DNA from: Streptococcus pseudoporcinus LQ 940-04
Lineage (GTDB): Bacteria > Bacillota > Bacilli > Lactobacillales > Streptococcaceae
NCBI RefSeq assembly: GCF_000188035.1
Contig: NZ_AEUY02000005.1
Span: 1,612,001 to 1,676,000 of the forward strand
DNA: 64,000 nt
Reading direction: 5' to 3'
Shown in pieces: positions 27,676 through 36,657 of the stretch. The notes under the pieces are model-generated. The model was not told the origin of the DNA, did no database searches, and saw only the letters and a program-made list of their open reading frames with translations. Every line of letters starts with the position of its first letter. Position 1 is the first letter of the stretch. Made by a program: the position numbers and the translations under genes.

Positions 27676-28897
27676 AACTTTCCTCGTTTCTTCTCAAGAC
27701 TTCTTTTAGGTAGTTTTCGGCGACTTCTGTTTCCGAGAATCGTTTCGCGGTTTCTTGAGCATTTTTTTGTATTTCAAATTTGTCATCGGCTTGTAATTTT
27801 TTTATGTCAGCAAAAATGGTACTTAACATTTTTGAATTTCCTTGCTCACATAAAAATCCATTATGTCCATCCTTAATAATTCCATCAACACCACCATTCT
27901 TTGATGCAATAGTGATACAACCACTAAGCATGGCTTCAATATATACCATACCAAATACTTCATTCGAACTTATTAAAGCAAACACATCCGAAGAATTCAT
28001 ATAATCCATAACTTCTTCTCTGGAAATCCTTCCAAGCATTCTAATTTTATCCGAATGAACTGATGATTTAATATATTGACTAATTCTTTCCTCATCTGGT
28101 CCACCACCAATTATTATTAGTTCATCATTATCTTCAGCATGTTCATTAAAGGCATCAATTACTTCAATTAAGTTTTTTCGTTTAATCAAACTTCCAACAA
28201 ATAAATATCTTAAGCCTTTTTTATCAAGTAAACGTTCTGAAATAGGTTGAACATTCATTACCGAGTTATCAGGAACTCCGGAATAACAGATAAATGGATC
28301 ACTATCGAGACTTAAAAGTTTTTTTACCTTTTTACTTTCAAATAGTGATCTAGCACCTATTGCTTTAATATTCTTAATATTTTCTTGGAGTCTATATTTT
28401 TTAAGAGTCATTTCTGTACAATCCCCATGAAAAACAATTGAAGACATACAATCATAATCTCGAGATAAAAGTGAAACTAACTCAGTACTAGGATTGGCAA
28501 AATGTCCCATAACTATATCTGGTTTAAATTTCTTATTATCCAAAATTTGTTTTATTTCTCTACTAATTTTGTTTAAATAGATTCTAGTATATCCTTTTCC
28601 TGGAAGACATTTTAATAATGGTAGCCTAAAAATATTAACCCTATTCTCTACTCTGTGTATTTTTTTTCTAGAGGACATACTTGGAAAAATATTTGATGTT
28701 TTTCCCGCAAGATAGTCTTTTATCTTCGGTGGTATTAAATAAAACACAAATGGGAATTTGCTCGAACAATGAACAATTGTTACATTATGCCCTGCATTTT
28801 TCCAAACATCAGCAAAATACTTTACTGTTTTTGTTGGTTTGTTATCTCCAACATCATCAGGTTGAGGATATAATTGAGTGATGATAAGAATATTCAT
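27656..28897 (-). CDS. Glycosyltransferase family 4 (GT-B)
   Basis: 413 residues. The N-terminal Rossmann half begins [23 protein letters not shown]. The C-terminal half has [34 protein letters not shown] and the EX7E-like [17 protein letters not shown] segment of GT4 retaining enzymes. It adds one sugar of the capsule repeat on the inner face of the membrane. Donor and linkage are not predictable. It overlaps the 3-aminotransferase gene by 20 bases. Confidence 0.85.
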   Translation of the reverse strand: MNILIITQLYPQPDDVGDNKPTKTVKYFADVWKNAGHNVTIVHCSSKFPFVFYLIPPKIKDYLAGKTSNIFPSMSSRKKIHRVENRVNIFRLPLLKCLPGKGYTRIYLNKISREIKQILDNKKFKPDIVMGHFANPSTELVSLLSRDYDCMSSIVFHGDCTEMTLKKYRLQENIKNIKAIGARSLFESKKVKKLLSLDSDPFICYSGVPDNSVMNVQPISERLLDKKGLRYLFVGSLIKRKNLIEVIDAFNEHAEDNDELIIIGGGPDEERISQYIKSSVHSDKIRMLGRISREEVMDYMNSSDVFALISSNEVFGMVYIEAMLSGCITIASKNGGVDGIIKDGHNGFLCEQGNSKMLSTIFADIKKLQADDKFEIQKNAQETAKRFSETEVAENYLKEVLRRNEESYENTIC

Positions 28898-28902
28898 GTA
28901 TA

Positions 28903-30138
28903 TTATCTTTCTCGTTTATTTACAAATTTCAATACATCTTCAAATAAATCAACTAAGTGAGGTTGATCATAATCAAGAGCTGTTTTCCTTGCATTTTTAC
29001 CCATCAATTCAAGCTCGTTTTCATCCATAGAATTAATTTTCTTGATTACATCTAAAAATGCTTCTTCCGATTGATTTTCAGTTACAAATCCACAATTGTA
29101 CCTTTCAATCAAATTATAACCAAACTTAGCGTTACAAATTATTGGCTTAGCACTTGCTAGATAGTCAAAAAGTTTACTTTGACTTCCACCATATTTCATT
29201 AGGTTAACTTGCTTATATGTTAAAATATTAGCTGTTGAATTTGATAAAATTACAGGGATATCCTCTTTTAAAATTCTCCCATAAAATTTAATATTTTTTA
29301 TTGATTTTTTTTTACAGTATTCAATTAAAAATTCTAATTCATCACCATTACCAAAAATATGGAAGAAGACATTATTTAACGTTGGATACTGCTGAATTTC
29401 TAATGCAACATCACAAATTTGCTTGATATTGTTTGCTTTTCTTATAGAACCAATATAAACGATATTTTCTTTATCTTTGTCAAAATCAACTGAATTTTTA
29501 TTTTGTTTTAAATATTTATCAGACGATGCAATATCAATACCCATATTAATATGAAAAACTTTATCAAAATTAATCTTTGATTTATATTTTTGTTCTCTAA
29601 CATAATTCGGGCCACCTTCCATTGAGAAAACAAGCGCATCTGTTTTAATATATGCCCATTTTTCAAGAAAGTATAAAAGTTTAATAATAGGATTTGTAGG
29701 ATTGACGTCTGCATACTCTACAATACTCAATGGCCATAAATCTACAATATCCGTAATAATTGGTGTTTTTGGGAAAAAGAGTTTAGCAAAAAAATAAAGA
29801 TAAGCTTCGCAAACTACAATTACATCTGGTTTAGATTTATCACTCCTAAGCTTTAATAACTGTAAAGCAAATGACATCATATTTCTGATTCTATAGAAAC
29901 CATTACCAGCATATTTTGGAGTTTTTAGATATCTATATTTTACAGAGTCAACTATGTCATTATCAGATCCTAGTTGTTCAATCATATCAATAGCAGTATT
30001 ATGTACTGTACTAGCTGAAATAATTGAAACATTGTAATTTCTTTTTGCTAGTTCCTTTCCCCAATTATGATATCTAAGCATTGTATTATATGGAGGTTGT
30101 TGTGCATAATGACAAAAAATCCAAATATTATCAGTCAA
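28903..30138 (-). CDS. Glycosyltransferase family 4 (WbuB-like)
   Basis: 411 residues with a GT-B fold. MTDNIWIFCHYAQQPPYNTMLRYHNWGKELAKR at the N-terminus resembles the WbuB/FucNAc-transferase group, and NIVYIGSIRKANNIKQICD and GSQSKLFDYLASAKPIICNA appear in the nucleotide-sugar half. The start codon is TTG, placed by AGAGGAA about 9 bases upstream. In related loci such enzymes often act just after the initiating transferase, and this one lies next to that module. Confidence 0.82.
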   Translation of the reverse strand: MTDNIWIFCHYAQQPPYNTMLRYHNWGKELAKRNYNVSIISASTVHNTAIDMIEQLGSDNDIVDSVKYRYLKTPKYAGNGFYRIRNMMSFALQLLKLRSDKSKPDVIVVCEAYLYFFAKLFFPKTPIITDIVDLWPLSIVEYADVNPTNPIIKLLYFLEKWAYIKTDALVFSMEGGPNYVREQKYKSKINFDKVFHINMGIDIASSDKYLKQNKNSVDFDKDKENIVYIGSIRKANNIKQICDVALEIQQYPTLNNVFFHIFGNGDELEFLIEYCKKKSIKNIKFYGRILKEDIPVILSNSTANILTYKQVNLMKYGGSQSKLFDYLASAKPIICNAKFGYNLIERYNCGFVTENQSEEAFLDVIKKINSMDENELELMGKNARKTALDYDQPHLVDLFEDVLKFVNKRER

Positions 30139-30141
30139 TTA

Positions 30142-30762
30142 TTAGTTCCTCTCAATTGTGTATCTGTATTCATTCATTTTTCTACCTTCAGGTGTTTCAA
30201 ATGTTCTATACAAAACAAAACCATTTTTTTGGTAAAAATAATTTGCCTTTTCATTATTAATTGCATCAGTCGTTAACTCAATATATGTATATCCTGTAAG
30301 ATCAACAATATTTGGAATACTTTTAATAAGTTGTGAACCAATGCCTGTGTTCGAAGTATTGGTTGTAACACCGATTGATGAAATTTCAATATATTTTTCT
30401 ATTTTACTAGCTTGGCTTGGATATAAGAAAGCCCTTATTAATCTAATAATTCCTTTAGGACTCTTAACACAAGCTTTTAAACCATAATATCCAAAATATA
30501 TCACTTTATATTTTATTAACCATTTATAAAAGCCACTCAAATCTTTAGAATAAGCTAGAAACCCAAGAACTTTTTCGTCTTCTCTAGCAATAATAATTCC
30601 AGATTGATCATGTTCTAAAAAACCTAAATATAAAGTATTTAGGAATCTTTTTCCTAAAAAGGTCAAAAAGAAATTTGGAAAAACATTTAAATGTATCTCA
30701 ACTATTTGCTTAATTAATTCTTTTTCCTTCAACTCTTCAAAAACAATATTTTTATTTTGCAT
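30142..30762 (-). CDS. GNAT acetyltransferase, probably for a 4-amino-4,6-dideoxy sugar
   Basis: 206 residues. The acetyl-CoA site is ISSIGVTTNTSNTGIGSQLIKSI (about residues 127-149), and the fold closes with NEKANYFYQKNGFVLYRTFETPEGRKMNEYRY. It sits one base from the aminotransferase gene (30764), which in turn precedes the initiating transferase. That position suits acetylation of the new amino group, a step usually done by a PglD-type hexapeptide enzyme. Function is inferred from position only. Confidence 0.75.
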   Translation of the reverse strand: MQNKNIVFEELKEKELIKQIVEIHLNVFPNFFLTFLGKRFLNTLYLGFLEHDQSGIIIAREDEKVLGFLAYSKDLSGFYKWLIKYKVIYFGYYGLKACVKSPKGIIRLIRAFLYPSQASKIEKYIEISSIGVTTNTSNTGIGSQLIKSIPNIVDLTGYTYIELTTDAINNEKANYFYQKNGFVLYRTFETPEGRKMNEYRYTIERN

Positions 30763-30763
30763 C

Positions 30764-31978
30764 TTAAATACTTTCTAAAATCGTTTTTAAATTATTAATG
30801 ATATAATCAACTTCTTCATTGGTTAATTTAGTATGTAAAGGTAAAGTCATAGTATTATCGAAATATGTTAAGGCATTTGGAAAATCCTTAATATCAAACC
30901 CCATATTCCTATAGGCTGTTAACATTGGTAATGGTTTATAATGAACATTACAAGCAATACCTACTTCAGCCATTTTTTGAATAACTATATCACACTGTCC
31001 TCTTGATAAGCCATCTAAATGGACAATATAAAGATGCATTGATGATTTATATGAGTTATCTGTTGGTACGTGGACAAGTGGTTTAACAATTGTTCCATTA
31101 AATCCACTATTATATTTTTCAACGATTTCATTTCTTCTATTTAGTAAATCATTGTATCTTTCTAATTGTACTAATCCAATTGAAGCCATAATATCCGTCA
31201 TATTGCATTTATATCCCGGAATTAAAATATCATATTCCCAAGAGCCTATTTTTGTTTTTTCAAGAGCATCTTTAGTTTGTCCATGCAATGAATAAATTTG
31301 AAATTGTTTATATAAATCATCGCTGTCAATTGGAAGGTTTGTATTCCAAGTCACGGCACCACCTTCAGCAGTAGTGAAATTTTTTACAGCATGAAAAGAA
31401 AAAACTGAGAAATCTGCAACTTGACCTATCATTAAGTTATTATATTTTGCACCAAATGCATGAGCACTATCAGATAAGATTGTAATGCGTCCTAATAATT
31501 CTTGAATTGTTGAATTTGGAACAAATTTTTCCTTTTCACTCTCAACAATATCAAACAATTTATCATAATCACATGGAATACCAGCTAAATCAACAGGTAT
31601 TATAACTTTTGTATTATTAGTAATTGATTTTCTCAACTTATCATAATCAAATTGGAAAGAATTTTCTTGAATATCAATAATGACAGGTGTCGCACCAACG
31701 TGTTCAATAACACTACATGATGCCGTATATGTCATTGCTGGTACAATAACTTCATCACCTTTTCCTACTTCAAGAATTCGCAAAACTAATTCCAAACCTG
31801 CAGTAGCTGAATTTAAACATACAACTTTAGTTGTACCAAGATACTTAGCGATTCTTTTTTCTAGTAATTTAGTTTTAGGCCCTGTTGTAATCCACCCTGA
31901 ACGTAATACTTCAGTCACCGCAGAAATCTCAGTTTCAGTAATATCTGGTGGTGAAAAAGGTATATTCATAGTTTTCAT
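30764..31978 (-). CDS. UDP-4-keto-6-deoxyhexose aminotransferase (PglE-like, DegT family)
   Basis: 404 residues. PLP motifs are [40 protein letters not shown], and the lysine in FSFHAVKNFTTAEGGA (about residue 207). FHAVKNFTTAEGGA and SPPDITETEI mark the group that aminates C4 of UDP-4-keto-6-deoxy-GlcNAc (PglE, PseC and relatives). An insertion of about 20 residues near 150-175 (EKEKFVPNSTIQELLG) is present. It lies between the 4,6-dehydratase/initiating transferase pair and the GNAT gene. Confidence 0.85.
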   Translation of the reverse strand: MKTMNIPFSPPDITETEISAVTEVLRSGWITTGPKTKLLEKRIAKYLGTTKVVCLNSATAGLELVLRILEVGKGDEVIVPAMTYTASCSVIEHVGATPVIIDIQENSFQFDYDKLRKSITNNTKVIIPVDLAGIPCDYDKLFDIVESEKEKFVPNSTIQELLGRITILSDSAHAFGAKYNNLMIGQVADFSVFSFHAVKNFTTAEGGAVTWNTNLPIDSDDLYKQFQIYSLHGQTKDALEKTKIGSWEYDILIPGYKCNMTDIMASIGLVQLERYNDLLNRRNEIVEKYNSGFNGTIVKPLVHVPTDNSYKSSMHLYIVHLDGLSRGQCDIVIQKMAEVGIACNVHYKPLPMLTAYRNMGFDIKDFPNALTYFDNTMTLPLHTKLTNEEVDYIINNLKTILESI

Positions 31979-31995
31979 AATAAACTTCTTTCTAT

Positions 31996-32673
31996 TTATT
32001 TAATTACACTAATAACCGTTGAAGCCATAATTTTTAAATCATCAAAAAAATTAAAGTTATAAACATATTCAATATTTCGTTGCATTTTTATGGGTAAAAT
32101 TTTTTCAATATAGGCTTGATCTACGGACAATCCATTTTCTGAATATTTTTTAATGAGGATTTCCTCATCCTTAAATTCTATACTTGAACGAGAAGTAACT
32201 CCTGCAGGCAATAATAACGAAACTTTCATTTCATCTGTATAGTTAAGAACATATTTCAAAACTTCAGGTCTTGCTCCAACAAAACTCATATCACCTTCAA
32301 TAATATTTAATAATTGGGGAATTTCATCTAATCTATATTTTCTGATTATGGATCCAACTTTTGTTATTCTAGAATCATTCTTTGTTGTAACGAGTGAGCC
32401 AATTTTATCAGCATTTGCAACCATGGTTCTAAATTTGTAAATTTTAAAGATTTTTCCATTTTTTGTAATTCGGTCTTGACGGTAAAAAATTGGTCCCTTA
32501 TCTTCAAGCTTGATTAATACACCTAATATTAAAAATATAGGACTAAGTAAAATAACCATAAAACACGCTACAAATTTATCAAAAACTAATTTCAATATTA
32601 AGTCATTTTTTCTTTTTTTTAAGTATAATTCTGCTTTTTGTACTTCTTGGCAATTGAAATAGTCACTGTTCAT
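31996..32673 (-). CDS. Initiating phosphoglycosyl transferase (PglC/WcaJ catalytic-domain type)
   Basis: 225 residues, one membrane-inserted helix (about residues 28-50), then the full small-PGT core: GPIFYRQDRITKNGKIFKIYKFRTM, SRITKVGSIIRKYRLDEIPQL with the DE pair, and GDMSFVGARPE. It moves a sugar phosphate from UDP-sugar to undecaprenyl phosphate, the first step of the repeat unit. It is the compact type, lacking the four-helix N-terminal domain of the usual streptococcal CpsE/WchA, which fits an unusual UDP-diamino sugar rather than glucose. Confidence 0.9.
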   Translation of the reverse strand: MNSDYFNCQEVQKAELYLKKRKNDLILKLVFDKFVACFMVILLSPIFLILGVLIKLEDKGPIFYRQDRITKNGKIFKIYKFRTMVANADKIGSLVTTKNDSRITKVGSIIRKYRLDEIPQLLNIIEGDMSFVGARPEVLKYVLNYTDEMKVSLLLPAGVTSRSSIEFKDEEILIKKYSENGLSVDQAYIEKILPIKMQRNIEYVYNFNFFDDLKIMASTVISVIK

Positions 32674-32682
32674 TGATGAAAT

Positions 32683-34485
32683 TTACTCCTGTTTAGCATT
32701 TTTAATTAAGGTTTCTTTGAGGCCTTTTTCAGATAATTGGCCTAAGCCATTGATAACCATTTCTACTTCTGCCAATGGTTTTGAGGTAACTTTACCAACA
32801 AAGATTTTATCATGAATTTGTTGGCTGACCCGTTCGTCGCTAGAAAGTAATTCTTCGTACAGTTTTTCACCAGGGCGAATACCTGATTCAACGATTTTGA
32901 TATCATCTTCGGTGTGGCCACTCAATTTGATGACCTTTCGGGCCAAATCGACTATTTTAACGGGTTCTCCCATGTCAAGGACAAAGACTTCACCACCTTT
33001 TGCTAAGTAGCTGGCTTGAATAACCAAACGACTTGCTTCGGGAATGGTCATAAAATACCGTGTCATTCGGAAGTCCGTCACGGTTAGTGGACCACCTTTT
33101 TTGATCTGTTCTTTAAATAATGGGACAACACTTCCACGACTGCCTAGAACGTTTCCAAAACGGACAGCGGCAAATTGTGTTTTTCCTGGTTCATTTAAAC
33201 CCGTAACAATCATTTCAGCAAAGCGTTTGGTGGCTCCCATAACATTAGGTGGGTTAACAGCCTTGTCTGTTGAGACCATAATAAAACTAGCTACGCCAGC
33301 TGCTTTAGTCGCTTCAGCAACATTTTTTGTGCCAAAGATATTGTTTTTCACAGCTTCTCTAGGATTAGATTCCATTAGAGGCACATGTTTATGAGCAGCG
33401 GCATGGTAAACCATATCAGGCTTATAAGTCGCCATAAGCTTAAAAATCAAGTCCCGATCTTGAATATCAGCAATGATTGGAACAATTTCGATAGCGTCCT
33501 GATAAGTGTCTTTCAGCTCACGATTAATCAGATAAATAGAATTTTCACCATGCCCCAGTAAGAGCAGCCGTCTTGGCTTAAATTTTGAAACCTGACGGCA
33601 GATTTCAGAACCAATAGAACCACCTGCACCAGTTACTAGAACGGTTTTACCATTGAAAAAATCGGACAATGATGATTGGTCTAAAAGAACTTCTTTTCGA
33701 CCTAGTAAATCTGCAATATCAATCTCTTCAAATTTATTTAGGGAAACCTTACCCATCACAATATTTTCAATACTTGGCATATTGTTTACGGGCACATTTG
33801 CCGTACGACAAATATCTAAGATACTCTCACGCTCTTCCCCCGTTAAACTCGGGATAGCAATGGTTACTTGATTGACTTCGTAGTCAGCCACGATTCTAGG
33901 AATGGCTTGTTTATTCCCAAGAACTTTAATGCCATGCAAGTAGGTTCCGTGCTTGTTGATGTCAGCATCGACAATTCCGACAATTTCAAAATCTTTGCTC
34001 TTATTTAAGACTGTTTGGATGAAGACGCTACCACCTTCACCCGCTCCTACCACTAGAAGACGTCTTTTCTGGTCATTTTTCTTTTTTCGCATCTTAGGAT
34101 TAAAATCGTGATACATGCGCCAAGTCATTCTTGGGATAATCACTAAAAAGGTGCTGAAAAGGTATCCCAGAAAGATAAAACGTCTACTAAAACTATCAAA
34201 ATAGAACAAATCCAGTAAATAAGCCATCAGAGAGGCAACAAATAAGTTGACAATGATTTTAAAGATTATTTTGTAGTCTGTGAAGCGGTTGATGATTGAA
34301 AAGATTCGAAAGTGAATACCAAGAATGGTATAGACAAAAAGAGTCATCAAAAGAGTTATTATCACTTCGCTATTTGTCAAATCTTGACTATAAGCTAATA
34401 GAAAATGATAGGCTGAAATATGAGATATAGTAATCATCAGCACATCTAAAAAATACAAAATCACTCTTTTTTGACTTCTCTTCAT
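32683..34485 (-). CDS. Membrane-bound UDP-GlcNAc 4,6-dehydratase (PglF/CapD/WbpM type)
   Basis: 600 residues: four membrane helices (about 10-125), a CoA-binding-like Rossmann domain (about 145-235), then an extended SDR domain from KTVLVTGAGGSIGSEI. The catalytic motif reads STDKAVNPPNVMGATKR, with Met in place of the usual Tyr. This SMK arrangement is the known mark of PglF/FlaA1-type dehydratases. The product is UDP-4-keto-6-deoxy-GlcNAc for the downstream aminotransferase. It is less AT-rich than the genes after it and marks the 5' edge of the variable cassette. Confidence 0.9.
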   Translation of the reverse strand: MKRSQKRVILYFLDVLMITISHISAYHFLLAYSQDLTNSEVIITLLMTLFVYTILGIHFRIFSIINRFTDYKIIFKIIVNLFVASLMAYLLDLFYFDSFSRRFIFLGYLFSTFLVIIPRMTWRMYHDFNPKMRKKKNDQKRRLLVVGAGEGGSVFIQTVLNKSKDFEIVGIVDADINKHGTYLHGIKVLGNKQAIPRIVADYEVNQVTIAIPSLTGEERESILDICRTANVPVNNMPSIENIVMGKVSLNKFEEIDIADLLGRKEVLLDQSSLSDFFNGKTVLVTGAGGSIGSEICRQVSKFKPRRLLLLGHGENSIYLINRELKDTYQDAIEIVPIIADIQDRDLIFKLMATYKPDMVYHAAAHKHVPLMESNPREAVKNNIFGTKNVAEATKAAGVASFIMVSTDKAVNPPNVMGATKRFAEMIVTGLNEPGKTQFAAVRFGNVLGSRGSVVPLFKEQIKKGGPLTVTDFRMTRYFMTIPEASRLVIQASYLAKGGEVFVLDMGEPVKIVDLARKVIKLSGHTEDDIKIVESGIRPGEKLYEELLSSDERVSQQIHDKIFVGKVTSKPLAEVEMVINGLGQLSEKGLKETLIKNAKQE

Positions 34486-34488
34486 TTG

Positions 34489-35217
34489 CTACTTTCTCTT
34501 TCTTGAACTTTTTCTTACATGTTTTCTTGGTTTTTCTTTTTTACCATAGTTTCCATATGAGCCGTAACTCCCATAGGAGTCAACGGTATGTTCTACTTTA
34601 TTTAAGATGACACCTAGGAATTGGGCACCACTTTGCTCCATTTGTTCTTTGGCCTTTTGCACAAAGCGTCGCTTAATCACACCGGCTTCTGTAACAAGTA
34701 CTGATGCGTCTGCTTTTTGGGCAACGATGGCCGAATCAATAACTAAGCCAATTGGTGGCGTGTCAATAATAATATAATCAAAAACCTCTCTTAAGGTGTC
34801 TATCATATAATTGAAGTTATTATTTTGGAGTAGGGTTGTTGGATTTGGTGGGACCTGTCCTGCAGGTATAATCATCAAATTACTAATATTAGTATGTGAG
34901 ATAACATGTGATAAATCAGCATTCCCTGATAAATAGCTTGATAGTCCCTCATACTTTTCGTCTGATTTAAAAGTTCCTGACATCACGGAATTACGGATAT
35001 CTGCATCAATTAATAGGGTTTTAAAACCTGCATTTGCAAAGGAAACTGCTAAATTGATTGAACTTGTTGATTTTCCTTCACCAGGCTGCACAGAGGTTAA
35101 GACAATTACTCTTAAGTCCCGTCCACTAAATTGGATATTGGTACGGATAGAATTGTAGTATTCTTCTGCTGCTAAAAATAAATCTCTTTTTGATCTAATT
35201 AAATCTAATTGCGCCAT
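34489..35217 (-). CDS. cpsD: Capsule tyrosine-protein kinase CpsD
   Basis: 242 residues. BY-kinase motifs: Walker [10 protein letters not shown] (about 45-53), Walker A' LLIDADIR and Walker B IIIDTPP. The tail holds a tyrosine cluster ([11 protein letters not shown]) before a basic [14 protein letters not shown] end; these tyrosines are the autophosphorylation sites in the family. With CpsC it controls chain assembly, and CpsB removes the phosphates. GAGGTG precedes ATG. Confidence 0.95.
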   Translation of the reverse strand: MAQLDLIRSKRDLFLAAEEYYNSIRTNIQFSGRDLRVIVLTSVQPGEGKSTSSINLAVSFANAGFKTLLIDADIRNSVMSGTFKSDEKYEGLSSYLSGNADLSHVISHTNISNLMIIPAGQVPPNPTTLLQNNNFNYMIDTLREVFDYIIIDTPPIGLVIDSAIVAQKADASVLVTEAGVIKRRFVQKAKEQMEQSGAQFLGVILNKVEHTVDSYGSYGSYGNYGKKEKPRKHVRKSSRKRK

Positions 35218-35227
35218 TCTTCACCTC

Positions 35228-35917
35228 TTACAATTTATCAGTATTTGGAACAGTACCTAAGAGGGTCATTCCAAGAACTTCTTCAATATCCTCTGGACGT
35301 TTGATCCGATCATCCAGAACTTCACCAACCACAATAACGATAATAGTAAGCAAAGCACCTAAGAAAAATCCAATAAGGGTATTACGTTGGATATTAGGAG
35401 ATGAGGGACTGGTTGGAAGCTGTGCTTTTTCCAAAGGCGTTACATCTTGCACTTTGGTTACTTTTTTAATCTTTTCAGATGCCGCTTCGCGAATAGAATT
35501 AGCCAAGTCCTTGGCCTCTTGAGGATGGTGATTCGTCACAGAAATTGAAATCACCCGAGTATCAGCAGGAACTGTAACAGCAATCATTTTGCTCAATTGT
35601 TCCGGAGTTAAGGATAAGCCATCACTGGCAATGACATCTTGCATAACATCGCGTGACGTGATGATTTCTTTATAGTCATTTACCAAGTAGCCACCAGCTT
35701 GTAAGTCAGTCGCCGTAAGGTTGTCTGATTGTTGACGATTGATAACATATAAACGTGTTGTTGAGGTATAGGATGGTTTAATCAAGAAAAGCGAAGCCAT
35801 TAGGGCTAGCGTCCCCACAAAGAGTCCCATGAAAAGAATCAAAAATTTCTTATTCCAAAGCTTTTTTAAAAGGCTAAGCACATCAATTTCTATTGATGAC
35901 TGTTCAGTGTTATTCAT
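35228..35917 (-). CDS. cpsC: Capsule chain-length/kinase adaptor protein CpsC (Wzz family)
   Basis: 229 residues with two membrane helices (about 25-45 and 178-198) and an external domain between them. The proline-rich LPTSPSSPNIQRN before the second helix is typical of Wzz proteins. It activates CpsD and anchors it at the membrane. AGGAGA precedes ATG; the gap to cpsD is 10 bases. Confidence 0.95.
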   Translation of the reverse strand: MNNTEQSSIEIDVLSLLKKLWNKKFLILFMGLFVGTLALMASLFLIKPSYTSTTRLYVINRQQSDNLTATDLQAGGYLVNDYKEIITSRDVMQDVIASDGLSLTPEQLSKMIAVTVPADTRVISISVTNHHPQEAKDLANSIREAASEKIKKVTKVQDVTPLEKAQLPTSPSSPNIQRNTLIGFFLGALLTIIVIVVGEVLDDRIKRPEDIEEVLGMTLLGTVPNTDKL

Positions 35918-35925
35918 AATATCTC

Positions 35926-36657
35926 CTATAAATATTCATTATTAATCAAGGTTTCAGGATTTGTTTTAAACAAAGCTCGCGCACGTTTTACCCCATATTC
36001 TTTTTCTACCAAGCGTCTTGCTTCTTTCATAAAAGGAGGGCGTTTTTTTAAATTGTGCATATCAGATGCGACACAGTGAACCACGTTTTCATCTAAAAAG
36101 TAAGCCGCACGTTTTTTAAAGACTTTTAATTTGTCGCCAAATAGCTTTGCCTTAAGGACATGGACACTGTTAATTTGTGTGTAACAGCCCATATTAATCA
36201 ACTCTTTGACCCGGTCTTTGTTAAAAGCTAGGGCATCATAACGTTCAATATGAGCAATAATCGGCGTAACCCCCAACATAATCACTTGAGAAAGAGCAGA
36301 ATGAATCTCTTTCCAAGGAGTAGCCATTGAGAATTCAATTAAAGCAAAGCGCGTACCATTCATTGTTGGCACTAGCTTATTTTCTAACTTTTCAAGAATA
36401 TCATGGGTGTAGTAAAGTTCACCACCATACAGTAGTGTTAAATCTGGGAACAATTTTTCAGCTTCGCGTTTTACTTGTAAAAATTTATTAGCAATATCGT
36501 CTTCAGGTGTTTCAAACATTCCTTTGCGACGATGAGATGTCGATACAATAGTTCGAACACCTTGTCTGTAACTTTCTTCAATTAAGGATAGACTTTCATC
36601 TATCGTCAGTGGACCATCGTCCACATCGAAAACGATGTGGGAATGGATATCAATCAT
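35926..36657 (-). CDS. cpsB: Manganese-dependent tyrosine-protein phosphatase CpsB
   Basis: 243 residues, PHP fold. Metal ligands appear in MIDIHSHIVFDVDDGP, STSHRR, GGELYY, IAHIERYDAL and ASDMHN. It dephosphorylates CpsD and so tunes capsule output. Its ATG overlaps the cpsA stop by 4 bases, implying coupled translation. Confidence 0.95.
   Translation of the reverse strand: MIDIHSHIVFDVDDGPLTIDESLSLIEESYRQGVRTIVSTSHRRKGMFETPEDDIANKFLQVKREAEKLFPDLTLLYGGELYYTHDILEKLENKLVPTMNGTRFALIEFSMATPWKEIHSALSQVIMLGVTPIIAHIERYDALAFNKDRVKELINMGCYTQINSVHVLKAKLFGDKLKVFKKRAAYFLDENVVHCVASDMHNLKKRPPFMKEARRLVEKEYGVKRARALFKTNPETLINNEYL

Noticed and set aside
33044-33394. 116-codon open frame opposite the dehydratase gene
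   Set aside because: Antisense shadow; the minus-strand protein has all catalytic motifs.
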